Below are positions 18,450-27,195 of a DNA stretch of 64,000 bases, piece after piece. The notes under the pieces are model-generated. The model saw nothing but the letters and a program-made list of their open reading frames with translations, was not told where the DNA came from and did not search any database. Location: contig JAISGD010000015.1 in assembly GCA_031263195.1 (NCBI GenBank), forward strand, positions 44,302 through 108,301, in the 5' to 3' direction. The first letter of the stretch is position 1. Each line of letters begins with the position of its first letter. The translations under genes and the position numbers were made by a program. This DNA comes from Campylobacteraceae bacterium. GTDB lineage: Bacteria > Campylobacterota > Campylobacteria > Campylobacterales > Campylobacteraceae.

Positions 18450-20462
18450 TTATAACAACAAAGCCAATCTCTCTTTAAGTCTCATATACTCATTTTTGCC
18501 CTCTATCACAAAAGCTATTTTCTCTTTGCTAATCTTTGTAAACTCTTCTTCCAATCTATTATAATTTTTACCCACAAAACTTCCGGACGAACGCATAAGA
18601 TTTTCCAGTTCATATATGTGAAAAGAGATCTTTAAACGCTCTTTTATCTCGTCAAGTTTTGGTTCGTAAACGCTGAATTTTGTCGGATTTTCCTCGTATA
18701 GCTTTATAGAATTTTCTATCCTGCGTTCCAAAAACGCCACTACAACTTCGGTCGCGTTTTGATAGTTAAACTTCACTAAAGAACCTACATGTTTAAACTC
18801 TGAACTGATTTTGGCAAAACTATCGCTTATCTCGTCGCTGAAAGGCTTTAAAATATTTTCATAACTTTTTGAAGCAAATCTGCGTACGTTCGCGAATTGT
18901 ATATCGGAGTGCAACGGTTTGGTTTTGCGTATCAACTCATAAGGTTTTTGCCACTCCAAAATTCTTGCTTCCAATTTTTTAAACACTTGAGCATTTTGTA
19001 AATTGACCTCATTTTGAATGACTTCAAGCGATTTTAGATACTGTTTAAACATTTTGCCTATCAAATCATCGTCAAAAAAGAGTTTTTTATATACTTCGTC
19101 GGCGTTAATCTTAGGCGCTTCGTACTTATGAGCTGCGAAAATCTCTTTACCTCCGAAAAATCCGACTTTTGCTTTCGCGTATCTTACCCTTTGCGAACTT
19201 GTTTTTTTGGACAAAATCTCTGTGGCAATTTTTTCTATAATCTCTTCAATTTTCAAAAAAGATTCGTTCAGAGATTTTGCGAAATGGCTTTTAAGTTCTT
19301 CAAAAGTTTTTATCGCCTCTTTCACATATTCGCTCAAAATATTCTCAAGCTCTTCATATATGGATATTATTTTTCCTTCTTGTTCCATCAATGTCTCAAT
19401 CAAAAGCTTTACATCCTGCGTAATAGCAAACTCTTTAGCGCTTATGGATATCGGCTGAATCTCTTTATAGATAAACGACATCACGGCTTCTATGTTGGAT
19501 TCTTTTAAAAGCTCCTCATTTTGAGACGCGTTTTTTTTATTGAGGATTTCGTTTTGTTTGTTGAACTCTTCCAACGCCTCGTCAAGCATCTGTTTTTCGA
19601 TAATATAACCGTTTTGTGACACGCTTTTTTTAAATCTTTTTAAAGCGTTGTCAAAACTCTCCTCCAATACGGTCTCTTTTTTGTTTGATCTCGCCTCCAC
19701 CGCTTGCTTCGCAGATATTGGGATGACTTCGCTGAAATATTTTTTGAAAGCATGTCTCACATATTCGCTCGTTTGTTTTACTTGCTCCGCGGAAAATTTA
19801 TCTTTTTGATTTAAGACGCAAAGCGATTTATTTTGATAAAAACGCATAAATTTTTCCAATACCTCAGCTTCGCTCATTTTGCCGGCATTATCGATGAGGC
19901 TAAGCCAAATTATGCCGTCCACTTCTTTCAACACAGCTTCCGTCGCCGCAGTATCTGAAAAACTTTGGGAATTAAGTCCCGGGGTATCTACAAAAATTAT
20001 ATCTTTTAAAAGCTCTAAAGGGGCGTAAAGCGTGATATAGTCTATATCGTCCGCCAAAGCGCTTCTTTGGTCTGTGAAGTTCGCGATAATTTCCACTTGA
20101 AAAAAAGCTTCCCTGCCATCTTTATAACGCACCATAATGCTAAATTCATCGCCGTAACGGATGTAATTTACTTTTGACGTAACAGGCGTTATGCCTGTGG
20201 GCAAAATATTTTTAGCCAAAAGTGCGTTTAAAAATGTGGATTTACCGCTTGAAAACTGCCCTGTAATAGCCACTTTCATAGGCTCTTCAGCTCTTATTTT
20301 TAGTTTTTTTATCGCTTCATCCAATTCAATAGAAGCATACATGTGGGGCTTTGTGAGAGCAATTCCCACATTGTTTACAAATTTTGAAATATTTTCAAAT
20401 CGCGCGTTTTCTTCGTTCTCTAACGCTTTAAACTCTTTTATAAACTCTTCAAATAAACTCAT
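18450..20462 (-). CDS. Dynamin-like GTPase, second of pair (DLP2-type)
   Basis: The product is 670 residues. The GTPase domain has G1 GQFSSGKST (about 67-75), switch threonine in GITPVTSK, G3 DTPGLNSQ (near 158) and G4 NQKD (near 217). Helical stalk and coiled segments follow. The tandem arrangement and size match the Campylobacter jejuni pair Cj0411/Cj0412, whose products form a hetero-oligomer that tethers membranes. The start overlaps the upstream GTPase stop by four bases, so the two subunits are translated in a coupled way. The function in this organism is inferred from family. Confidence 0.85.
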   Translation of the reverse strand: MSLFEEFIKEFKALENEENARFENISKFVNNVGIALTKPHMYASIELDEAIKKLKIRAEEPMKVAITGQFSSGKSTFLNALLAKNILPTGITPVTSKVNYIRYGDEFSIMVRYKDGREAFFQVEIIANFTDQRSALADDIDYITLYAPLELLKDIIFVDTPGLNSQSFSDTAATEAVLKEVDGIIWLSLIDNAGKMSEAEVLEKFMRFYQNKSLCVLNQKDKFSAEQVKQTSEYVRHAFKKYFSEVIPISAKQAVEARSNKKETVLEESFDNALKRFKKSVSQNGYIIEKQMLDEALEEFNKQNEILNKKNASQNEELLKESNIEAVMSFIYKEIQPISISAKEFAITQDVKLLIETLMEQEGKIISIYEELENILSEYVKEAIKTFEELKSHFAKSLNESFLKIEEIIEKIATEILSKKTSSQRVRYAKAKVGFFGGKEIFAAHKYEAPKINADEVYKKLFFDDDLIGKMFKQYLKSLEVIQNEVNLQNAQVFKKLEARILEWQKPYELIRKTKPLHSDIQFANVRRFASKSYENILKPFSDEISDSFAKISSEFKHVGSLVKFNYQNATEVVVAFLERRIENSIKLYEENPTKFSVYEPKLDEIKERLKISFHIYELENLMRSSGSFVGKNYNRLEEEFTKISKEKIAFVIEGKNEYMRLKERLALLL

Positions 20463-22723
20463 GCCATAATCTCCGACAATCTCTCTTGTATGCTATCCAA
20501 TATCAAAAGTTTTTCTTGTATGATTTTTTTTCGCTCCTTCGCTCTTTGTTTGTCGGAAGCCAACATCTTTATCTGCCTTTTCAGACTTTCCACTTCATCT
20601 TGCATAATACTTTTAGCTCTGCTTAGCGGCTCCTCGTTACGCAAAGTAAAATCGTCCGTGAGATTATTATTTAAAGTTTTTAAAATTTTCAAAAGCTCTT
20701 TTTTTATCACGACAAATTCGTCGTTTAAATGCGAATTTATATTGTCGCCAAACTCTTCAACGGTTGATTTGGAACATTTTCTTAAACTTGTCAAAACTCT
20801 TAGAATAAGTACGGAAAAGTTTAAACTTATTCCATTTGTCTGATTTTCAAAAAAAGCTTTCGCATCAAATTTTGGCATATCCAAATCCGTCTTAACATCT
20901 TCAAAAAGCGTTGAAAGTCTCTCCTCTACGCTTAGAGATTTTTTGCTGAAACTAAATCTAAAATCTCGTATCAAATCTATCATACCATCTTTCAAACCGC
21001 TCTCTACTATATAAGCTATACGCTCTTCGGTCGGCTTTTTTTTATTCTTGTTTAATTCGTATCTCACATCGTCGTAAACTCTTGAGAATATCTTGTCTCG
21101 CAAAGCGTTAGCTCTCGCGTCAAGTTCCATTAAAGCCGCGTCGCCAAACTCTTTTAGCTCTTTTGCGGAATCTTTTACATGTGATAATAATTTTTCAAGC
21201 CTTTTCTCTTTTTTCTCATTTTGACTTTTTATAGTTTCAAATTCCGCTTCCAGTTCCTCAGACGACTTGCTAAGATTTTCATTCTCTTTTACAAAAGCGT
21301 TTACGCACTCTTTTGACGCAAGATATAAAATTTTAGCGTTTGAGCGAATCAGTAGATTAGCTTTTGGACTTTTGGGACCAAAAAGTGCCTCGTTTAAATA
21401 CTTTTCTACCTCAAAAATGCCGGTTCGCTCCTCGCTGTATCCAAGAGCCAAAGCCTTTTTCGCCTCTCCCGTGCGATGCATTAGAGCCAATTTACCTGCT
21501 ACTGCTATAAAATCTATACTTTGAGGTTTTAAAAGAGTACTTTTATTTAGTTGTTCAAGTCGTTTTTTTATACTTTTTGTCGTATAGGCGATGACTTCTG
21601 AGAGTTCCTCTTTCGTTATCGCGTCTATCCTTGTTATAATTACCAAAAGTTTTGAAACTCCCTGATAGGCAAACGCGTCGGCAATGAATTCCACATCTTT
21701 CTCGCTGGCGCTTTGAGCGGCATTCATCAGATGTATCAGCAAATCGCAAGAATTCAGATACTCTTTAGTTATCTCTTCTCTTTGTATCACCGGATCGTCA
21801 AGTCCCGGAGTATCCACTATCGTAACGCCGTCTTTTAAAAATTCAAGATTTGTGTAAAGCTCTACGCTTTGAACGAGATTGCATTTCATATCCGATTTTT
21901 CAGCGGAGGTGTAAAGACCGATATCGTTTATATCTATCTCTATCTGTCTGCCGTCTTTTGTGATAAACTTATCTATTTCATTGCCGAATTTAGCCTTTGT
22001 CTCTTTGATAAATTTAGAGATTTGTTCTACATGTTGCGCGCTTTTTTCTATCTCTTCCCACTTCTCTTTGTTCCAAAAATTAACCTTAACTTTTGGTATA
22101 TCTGAGTATCGTAAAAGCGTCAAATTCGCGGTTTCCGGCACAACAGCCGTTCCTAAAATATTTGAACGCAAAAGCGCGTTTAAAAGGGTGGATTTGCCGG
22201 CATTCATAACGCCCGTTATTCCTATGGAAAAATTACGATTTTTAAGCGATTTTTGAGCACTTTCAAGCCGTTTTTTTATTAAATCGCCCTCAACGATTTT
22301 AGAAAGCGTCAAAAGCGTGTCAAATAAAATATCCATCTTTTCTTGAAACGTTTTATCATCTAGAGCAGGTTTTGAACTCTCGTCTTTTTGCTCATTTTTG
22401 GTTTCCAAAGATAGAGTAAAAATCTTTTTTATCTCATCTGACTTTTGAAAAGCCAAAATTTCCTCATTTGAAAGTTTATCAAGAGCTCCAAATAACGCTT
22501 GCTGAAACTCTTGCGAATTTTTCTCTTGAAAAACTTTTAAAATTTCATTTTTTTCTCTTTGCAGATCAAAATTGATAGGGTTTAACTCAAATAGATTTTC
22601 CAAAATTTTAGAAAACGCGCTAAGTTTTGAAAATGTATCTAAATTTTTTTCATCAACACACAAGATAACAGCGCATAATTTTGCCAATTCTTCTATGTTG
22701 ATGTTGTGATTTATATTTGACAT
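20459..22723 (-). CDS. Dynamin-like GTPase, first of pair (DLP1-type)
   Basis: The product is 754 residues from ATG 22721-22723; a TTG two codons upstream is possible. An N-terminal helical extension of about 165 residues precedes G1 GVMNAGKST (near 172-180), then G3 DTPGLDDP (near 307) and G4 TRID (near 364). The C-terminal half is long and helical (lysine/glutamate-rich). It resembles Cj0411. Paired bacterial dynamins act in membrane remodelling or repair; both P-loops here are intact, so both should bind GTP. Confidence 0.85.
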   Translation of the reverse strand: MSNINHNINIEELAKLCAVILCVDEKNLDTFSKLSAFSKILENLFELNPINFDLQREKNEILKVFQEKNSQEFQQALFGALDKLSNEEILAFQKSDEIKKIFTLSLETKNEQKDESSKPALDDKTFQEKMDILFDTLLTLSKIVEGDLIKKRLESAQKSLKNRNFSIGITGVMNAGKSTLLNALLRSNILGTAVVPETANLTLLRYSDIPKVKVNFWNKEKWEEIEKSAQHVEQISKFIKETKAKFGNEIDKFITKDGRQIEIDINDIGLYTSAEKSDMKCNLVQSVELYTNLEFLKDGVTIVDTPGLDDPVIQREEITKEYLNSCDLLIHLMNAAQSASEKDVEFIADAFAYQGVSKLLVIITRIDAITKEELSEVIAYTTKSIKKRLEQLNKSTLLKPQSIDFIAVAGKLALMHRTGEAKKALALGYSEERTGIFEVEKYLNEALFGPKSPKANLLIRSNAKILYLASKECVNAFVKENENLSKSSEELEAEFETIKSQNEKKEKRLEKLLSHVKDSAKELKEFGDAALMELDARANALRDKIFSRVYDDVRYELNKNKKKPTEERIAYIVESGLKDGMIDLIRDFRFSFSKKSLSVEERLSTLFEDVKTDLDMPKFDAKAFFENQTNGISLNFSVLILRVLTSLRKCSKSTVEEFGDNINSHLNDEFVVIKKELLKILKTLNNNLTDDFTLRNEEPLSRAKSIMQDEVESLKRQIKMLASDKQRAKERKKIIQEKLLILDSIQERLSEIMA

Positions 22724-23151
22724 TATCAATCTTTATAGAAATTTTAACTTTGGAGTATATCAAAAATAATGTGAAATGCCTTTTAATGACAAACAACATC
22801 TTGATATTTTTTTGTTACCGATAGTGTTTAGCAACAACTATCAAACTTGCTATAATGGGTTTAGTGGATGTTATATTATTTCCTGCCCGATTTTATGTTA
22901 TAAATATGACTTTAGAATTTTTAAGAAGTTCGGGTTACCTACTACTTCGTTTACACACCAAGAAAATGATCTGTCCAAGCATACTACTCAATCTTTTTAA
23001 ATGTCTTGATTATCTTGCGCATTTTATGGCTATCAATATTATGTCTCGACTATTACCCAAATCTTTTATTTTAGATAGTTACAATGATTTCAAACTTGAA
23101 CTCATTTGGTTTTAAGTAATTGTTATTAGATTACAAAGTGCGATCTTAGAG
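22724..23151. other. Gene-poor gap before the integrated element
   Basis: 428 bases separate the dynamin operon from the distal att repeat. Two overlapping plus-strand frames (22776-23000 and 22855-23115) have no ribosome-binding site and no recognisable similarity; they may be decayed coding sequence. No RNA gene or clear promoter seen. Confidence 0.5.
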
Positions 23152-23205
23152 GCTTTTGAAATCGTTTAAGGTTAGGTGATTTTTGTATGGTGGAGTGTAG
23201 GGGGT
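23152..23205 (+). repeat. Distal attachment-site repeat of the tRNA-Ala element
   Basis: This 54-base segment is identical to 28395-28448. Its right 18 bases copy the 3' end of the tRNA-Ala gene (TGGTGGAGTGTAGGGGGT); identity ends at base 23206. It marks the far boundary of the integrated element and has no intact tRNA attached. Confidence 0.93.
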
Positions 23206-23417
23206 ACCAATAATAGATACCTATGTAAAAACGCTATAAACCCTCTTGAGTACACACTTTATTAGCGTAATTAAGCTTTATCAAAAATCGTTAAAACTAC
23301 CGTATAACTACCAAACTTTCAAAAAATCGTAAAAATTTTATGTGAAGATGTTGTAAAATTGCATTACATTACTTATTATAATAGTTTATGGCTGTAATAA
23401 TTTTGAAAAGGAAAAAA

Positions 23418-23866
23418 ATGACTGTAGAAAAAGAAAGTAATAAAATTGTTTTTTGCGGTGATTTATTAGATGACGTTATTGGGTTAGCTCAAGTTTTGGC
23501 GTTAGCTTGCAATTCGCAAGAGTTAACAGAAAGGACAATACTTGAGGGTGAACAACGCGGCTTATCGGTTATTTGTATGTTACTTGAAGAAAAAGTCGCA
23601 ATAATCAATAAAAGTCGGCTATTTATGCATTAAAAGCTTGTGGTTTCCATAAAAAATGCGCCTCTTTTAAAATAACTTCCAAAAAAGGCGTACGCGATAT
23701 TTTAAGAATGAAATGTAGTAATGCGATAAAGGCATTAAAGCAGTATCGCCATTATTACAGCATAATGTTTTGCAAAACAATGGCTGACAAAAGCTATTTG
23801 CTTGACTTTGTGAATATGGCGTCGGTGCGTATAAACTCAAAGCTTAATAATGTTTTTATGGGTTAA
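23418..23866 (+). pseudogene. Small element-borne protein, split by a frameshift
   Basis: The first frame starts at ATG 23418 after AAAAGGAAA and reads MTVEKESNKIVFCGDLLDDV, stopping at 23633 (71 residues). The -1 frame, open from 23612 to 23866, continues as a protein-like sequence (KACGFHKKCASFKITSKKGV and so on) with no good start of its own. Joining them inside 23612-23633 would give about 148 residues. The overlap bases (AATAAAAG) are not a classic slippery heptamer, so a disabling indel is more likely than programmed frameshifting. Function unknown. Confidence 0.5.
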
Positions 23867-24099
23867 ATATCAAAAGCTTTGCTGTGTTGTTTTGACATAT
23901 TCCATTCAAAGCCTAATAAGCTATTTTGTTGATTAACCTATTGGGAGATTTTAATGGTTGCTAATTTTGGGATAATTTTAAAACCCCTTAAAGTATCATA
24001 AAATCAACATTTAAAGCCTTTTGAAAACCTCAACTTCGGGGTAATTTTTGGGATAAAAAGCCTATTTTTGAGATTTAATAAGCAATGCATATTTGTCAA

Positions 24100-24121
24100 A
24101 AAGCCCACATCTATGGGCTTT
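24100..24121 (-). terminator. Terminator of the element's minus-strand operon
   Basis: An 8-bp stem AAAGCCCA/TGGGCTTT with a 6-base loop is followed on the minus strand by TTTTTGAC. It lies about 40 bases beyond the Mor-like gene stop. The 230 bases to its left (23867-24099) hold only G/C-run repeats such as GGGATAATTTTAAAACCCC and no gene. Confidence 0.75.
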
Positions 24122-24162
24122 ACAAGCTTTTTGTTTTCCAAAACATACCTATCCTCTCTAAT

Positions 24163-24435
24163 TTATGCTTTTTTTAGCATTGATATAATATTGCAAACCC
24201 TGCTATACGCTAAATTGTATTCTTGGCTTATTTCTCTAATGGCTTCGGTGTTTGTTTTGCTATTTTGTAGCTTATTTTTATAGTTTTTAACCATATCATC
24301 GTTACGAAAAGTATGTTTATAAGATGGGATATACATATTCCCGCCACCACAAATCTTACATATTTTGGCAATTGTGGCACCATTTTTTATATCATTGTAA
24401 AATTGAAAAAATAAATCAGAATTTGAGATTATCAT
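24163..24435 (-). CDS. Mor-like transcription activator (Mor/C family)
   Basis: The 90-residue product carries the Mor/C domain pattern: an IAKICKICGGGNMYIPSYKH segment (about residues 22-41) corresponding to the family's GGxxxYIP strand, then an EIxxxYxLxxxxVxxII helix-turn-helix (EISQEYNLAYSRVCNIISML). Phage Mu Mor activates the middle promoter by distorting DNA. Here it probably controls the element's own genes. It is last in the minus-strand operon, two bases after the membrane-protein gene. Assignment is from pattern only. Confidence 0.65.
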   Translation of the reverse strand: MIISNSDLFFQFYNDIKNGATIAKICKICGGGNMYIPSYKHTFRNDDMVKNYKNKLQNSKTNTEAIREISQEYNLAYSRVCNIISMLKKA

Positions 24436-24437
24436 AC

Positions 24438-24668
24438 TTATTTGCCTGATGTTTTATCTTTTGGGTGGTTGCGGTAGTTGTAAAGACGCTTTACGACCTT
24501 TACAACAAGCCATACAAGAATGGATAAAGTACCAATTGCGCCTGATAACAATGGTAAGAGTAGCCACAGAACAATTCCAATAACAATAATGCAAACAATA
24601 GCGATTATTATGCCTGCTAGTCCATAAGATATCGTATCATCAATATTGCCCCCGTGTATATGTAGCAT
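24438..24668 (-). CDS. Small two-span membrane protein of the element
   Basis: The 76-residue product has hydrophobic stretches at about 15-35 (YGLAGIIIAIVCIIVIGIVL) and 36-57 (LLPLLSGAIGTLSILVWLVV), then a basic tail VKRLYNYRNHPKDKTSGK. No Shine-Dalgarno precedes its ATG; translation may be coupled to a 38-codon ORF that overlaps its start. A coat- or holin-like role is imaginable in a phage-derived element, but nothing proves it. Confidence 0.5.
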   Translation of the reverse strand: MLHIHGGNIDDTISYGLAGIIIAIVCIIVIGIVLWLLLPLLSGAIGTLSILVWLVVKVVKRLYNYRNHPKDKTSGK

Positions 24669-24733
24669 ATTACAAAAGTAATGACAGTTAATATAAAAGC
24701 GATAATGTTATAGTAATGTTCTGATGTTTTCAT
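24617..24733 (-). CDS. Possible 38-residue membrane peptide
   Basis: This frame begins MKTSEHYYNIIAFILTVITF and is hydrophobic between about residues 10 and 27, ending YLMD. It overlaps the start of the 76-residue membrane protein by 52 bases in another frame, which would allow coupled translation. It has no strong ribosome-binding site and no known family. Confidence 0.3.
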   Translation of the reverse strand: MKTSEHYYNIIAFILTVITFVICYIYTGAILMIRYLMD

Positions 24734-24829
24734 TTTGGGATTATAGCGATTGTTTTATAAAATAAATAGCATAACCTCTTAAAAGATTATGCTAAATGGG
24801 CTTTAAGTGCGCAATTATGATTATACTGT

Positions 24830-25737
24830 TTATTCTCTTATGTGATGGTTTGGCTTTGTTGTTGGTGCTTTTTTATTAGATAATGTGCGACTTACCCTTT
24901 TAAATTTGAATATGTTTTTGGCATAATTTACTACCTTTGAGATGATTTTATTGATTAACTTAATAGGACGCGATGAGGTTAAACCTGTAAGTATGGCGAT
25001 ACGTGAATTTTGAAGTGATGGAGTTATAATGCGCCTTGTTGTTTGATGTGTGGCTAAGAGGCTAAAATCTATCTCTACTTGATAGCCTAAAGCCTTTTGA
25101 ATAATCTTTTGACAATGCTCTTTTATGTCATCTTTATTGCTATCTAAATGTCGCTTTTTAAAGCAAAATTCTATTCTGTGTGTAGTTATATGAATAGTCT
25201 TTTTATGATAGTATTTAATAGCCAAATGCTGATTTATCTTTTTTTCGTTTGATGTTTTAAAGTATATCCTATTTTTATATTTAAACATTATCCTTTTGAC
25301 ATTGTCGGATATTGTTTTGAGATTAGGCTTTTTACTGCTGTCAATCGCTACGTCAATTCTTGAGAGTTTTATATCGCTATAAAACATTGTCATAAAGACT
25401 TTACAATCTTTGATTATTGTTTCGGATAGCTTATTGTATTGATGTAAGCCTTTAAATGTAATATAGTGATGGCTTTAGCTCTTGAATGCTGTGTTATGTT
25501 GTATTCTAAGCTTGTATTATGCGATTTGATTTTTGCCAAATATGTATAATAGCACCCATTGCTGCATTTAAAGCTTTTCAATAGCTTTTTATTAGCCTGC
25601 TCTTTGATATCTACAAGAATTATGCCGTTTTTTATGGCTGTTACTGTTCCGAACGCTTTTAATTTTGGTAAAATATCAATCGGCAGGCTAAAGATTAAGC
25701 TATCAATGCTTTCTTGTGTCGCCGAAAAGGCAATCAA
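24830..25737 (-). pseudogene. Rep-like replication initiator, split by a frameshift
   Basis: The N-terminal frame (25737-25414, 107 residues) starts MIAFSATQESIDSLIFSLPI. The C-terminal frame is open from 25474 to 24830 and contains SHHYITFKGLHQYN, SRIDVAIDSSKKPNL and THRIEFCFKKRHL. The RIDVAID and RxE elements resemble Rep_trans-type replication initiators of filamentous phages and rolling-circle elements, which start with a similar N-terminal strand region. Joining the frames within 25415-25474 gives about 300 residues, a normal Rep length. The only ATG of the downstream part lies after the first motif, so it is unlikely to be an independent gene. The exact subfamily is uncertain. Confidence 0.6.
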
Positions 25738-26068
25738 ACAAAGTTTTCAGACTTTGTCCTGCTTTGTTTGTTTTACCGTTGGTATGTGTAGAGGCTTCAA
25801 TTCTTGACATATCAACGGTTTTTTTATTGTGGCTTCTTTGCTCTAACTCACAAATATAATTCTTGGCTTTAGCTCTTTTTTCCTGCGGTATAAAACGTAT
25901 TTTAAAAGTTTTACCGTTTTTTGTTATGGTGCGCTCACTGATGAGGTCTAACGTCAAAAGTTCGCAAAAGTATTGATTTGGATTTGACATTTGGTCGCCA
26001 AAATCAAGACTTGTTAAAGCCTTTTTGCTGTCGTAAAGCTTTTTAAGTATTTTTAGCATATTACCCAT
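25703..26068 (-). CDS. Unknown element protein with possible winged-helix N-terminus
   Basis: A 121-residue protein. Residues 1-60 (MGNMLKILKKLYDSKKALTS, then a KNGKTFKIRFIPQE hairpin-like stretch) have the look of a small winged-helix domain. The C-terminal 50 residues are polar and probably flexible. It overlaps the start of the Rep-like gene by 35 bases and lies 16 bases after the AlpA-like gene, consistent with a replication/control operon. I recognise no named family. Confidence 0.45.
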   Translation of the reverse strand: MGNMLKILKKLYDSKKALTSLDFGDQMSNPNQYFCELLTLDLISERTITKNGKTFKIRFIPQEKRAKAKNYICELEQRSHNKKTVDMSRIEASTHTNGKTNKAGQSLKTLFDCLFGDTRKH

Positions 26069-26084
26069 TTTCTTTTACCTCAAG

Positions 26085-26285
26085 TTATGATACTTTTTGC
26101 GTATTAGCTAAAAACTCATTTAATGCTTTGATTGAATACCTAACAGCTGAATTACCTTTGCCTGTTTTAATGTAAGGAATGCCTATACCTTGTGAGCGCA
26201 TACGTGATAACGTTGAAACAGATAGCCTTATGTATTGAGCCGCCTCTTTTGGCGTTAAAGCCTTTTTTTGAATGTCGTTTGACAT
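26085..26285 (-). CDS. AlpA/excisionase-type DNA-binding protein
   Basis: The product is 66 residues, starting MSNDIQKKALTPKEAAQYIR and containing LSVSTLSRMRSQGIGIPYIK and SAVRYSIKALNEFLAN. This is the MerR-like helix-turn-helix of the AlpA/Xis (HTH_17) group that regulates integrases or serves as recombination directionality factor. AAAGGAG nine bases before ATG 26285 fixes the start; a longer frame adds 13 residues through the ribosome-binding site. It follows a repeat-rich control region (26365-26425). Confidence 0.8.
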   Translation of the reverse strand: MSNDIQKKALTPKEAAQYIRLSVSTLSRMRSQGIGIPYIKTGKGNSAVRYSIKALNEFLANTQKVS

Positions 26286-26364
26286 TGTGTAAACTCCTTT
26301 GAATGAATTTGTGCAATTATGCAATGAAACAGTGGTATTTGTAAAGAGCTTATGTAGATGCTTT

Positions 26365-26425
26365 TTTAAACGCTTTAAACGCGTATCTTAGGGCTTTTAA
26401 AAGGTTTTAAAAGGTTTTAAACGGG
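26365..26425. repeat. Tandem iteron-like repeats upstream of the AlpA/Rep operon
   Basis: Two perfect tandem copies of TTTAAACGC (26365-26382) are followed by two tandem copies of TTTTAAAAGG (26395-26414) and a variant TTTTAAACGGG (26415-26425). The cluster lies in a 190-base non-coding gap ahead of the regulator and Rep-like genes. It could be an operator array, an Xis site or the element's replication origin. Confidence 0.55.
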
Positions 26426-26466
26426 TGTATTTTTTTTAAAAAGTTAGTGGCTTAAATACTGTTTTG

Positions 26467-26495
26467 TTGATTAACTTAATAGGACGTGATAAGGT
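26467..26495. repeat. 29-bp copy of the Rep-like gene's 3' segment
   Basis: This stretch matches 24951-24979 in 27 of 29 bases (TTGATTAACTTAATAGGACG shared). In the Rep-like frame it encodes SRPIKLINK; here the same peptide appears in a frame different from the 239-residue gene whose 3' end it occupies. A shorter match (TTGATTAACCTA) occurs at 23929. It is either a recombination scar or a short protein-binding motif. Confidence 0.6.
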
Positions 26496-27195
26496 AAGCG
26501 TATGCTTTTTTACTTGTTGTTTTTGGCATTCTCTTATAATCGCCTGACAATGTAGAATTTGCTTTTTTAATTTCGAGTGTGTTTTTGAAATAATTAATAA
26601 TATCTAATGCCATATCTCTATTATCCGTTATTTTTATGTACTCGCGACCAAAAACATTTATTATTTCAGCGGGCAACATTCCTTTATATTTTGTTTTTTT
26701 TCTGCGTTTTTTGTATCGCGATAAGTGGGTATACAATGAGAAGCAAAGGACAGAATGTTCAATTTTATACGTTGTGTCGTTGCCAAAGCACATTATTTCC
26801 GATATTGAGCGGCTATGCATACTACTTGTGGCTATGTTGTGTATCAATCTGATAGCTTGGGAGTATTGTTCTTTATTATCAAAGTTTGTATAGTCTATAA
26901 TATCCGTCATTAGTTGTCTTTTTATTGACGGATAGCGTTTATTGATGTCCGAATTTATGTATTCTTTAAATTCCGACTTGGTTAAACCATTATATTCATA
27001 ACCCGATACCATACCGATAGGTGTTTTTTTTAAAGTGTCTTTATGGCGATTTTCTTTAGGCGGTAATTGCGGAAAATAATTATGTTGATTATTTTCTATA
27101 AATTTATATAAAAGCGTTTCAAGCTTATCGGGTGTCATATTTTGTTTTTCAGATAATTGTTCTATTAGTGCGCCATCAATTATATCTATTGCCAT
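26476..27195 (-). CDS. Unknown 239-residue element protein
   Basis: A predicted soluble protein rich in charged and aromatic residues, starting MAIDIIDGALIEQLSEKQNM, with a basic stretch SRYKKRRKKTKYKGMLPAEI around residues 156-175. It overlaps the integrase stop by ten bases, so both are probably cotranscribed. Its final residues come from a segment duplicated from the Rep-like gene, so the C-terminus may be secondarily altered. No family recognised; the basic patch suggests nucleic-acid contact, which is speculation. Confidence 0.5.
   Translation of the reverse strand: MAIDIIDGALIEQLSEKQNMTPDKLETLLYKFIENNQHNYFPQLPPKENRHKDTLKKTPIGMVSGYEYNGLTKSEFKEYINSDINKRYPSIKRQLMTDIIDYTNFDNKEQYSQAIRLIHNIATSSMHSRSISEIMCFGNDTTYKIEHSVLCFSLYTHLSRYKKRRKKTKYKGMLPAEIINVFGREYIKITDNRDMALDIINYFKNTLEIKKANSTLSGDYKRMPKTTSKKAYAYLITSY

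Noticed and set aside
22776..23115. Two overlapping plus-strand ORFs near the distal att repeat
   Set aside because: No ribosome-binding sites, mutual overlap in different frames and no recognisable motif; at most decayed sequence.
24830..25393. 187-residue protein as an independent gene
   Set aside because: The open frame extends upstream of its ATG with protein-like sequence continuous with the preceding ORF, so a frameshifted Rep is the better reading.
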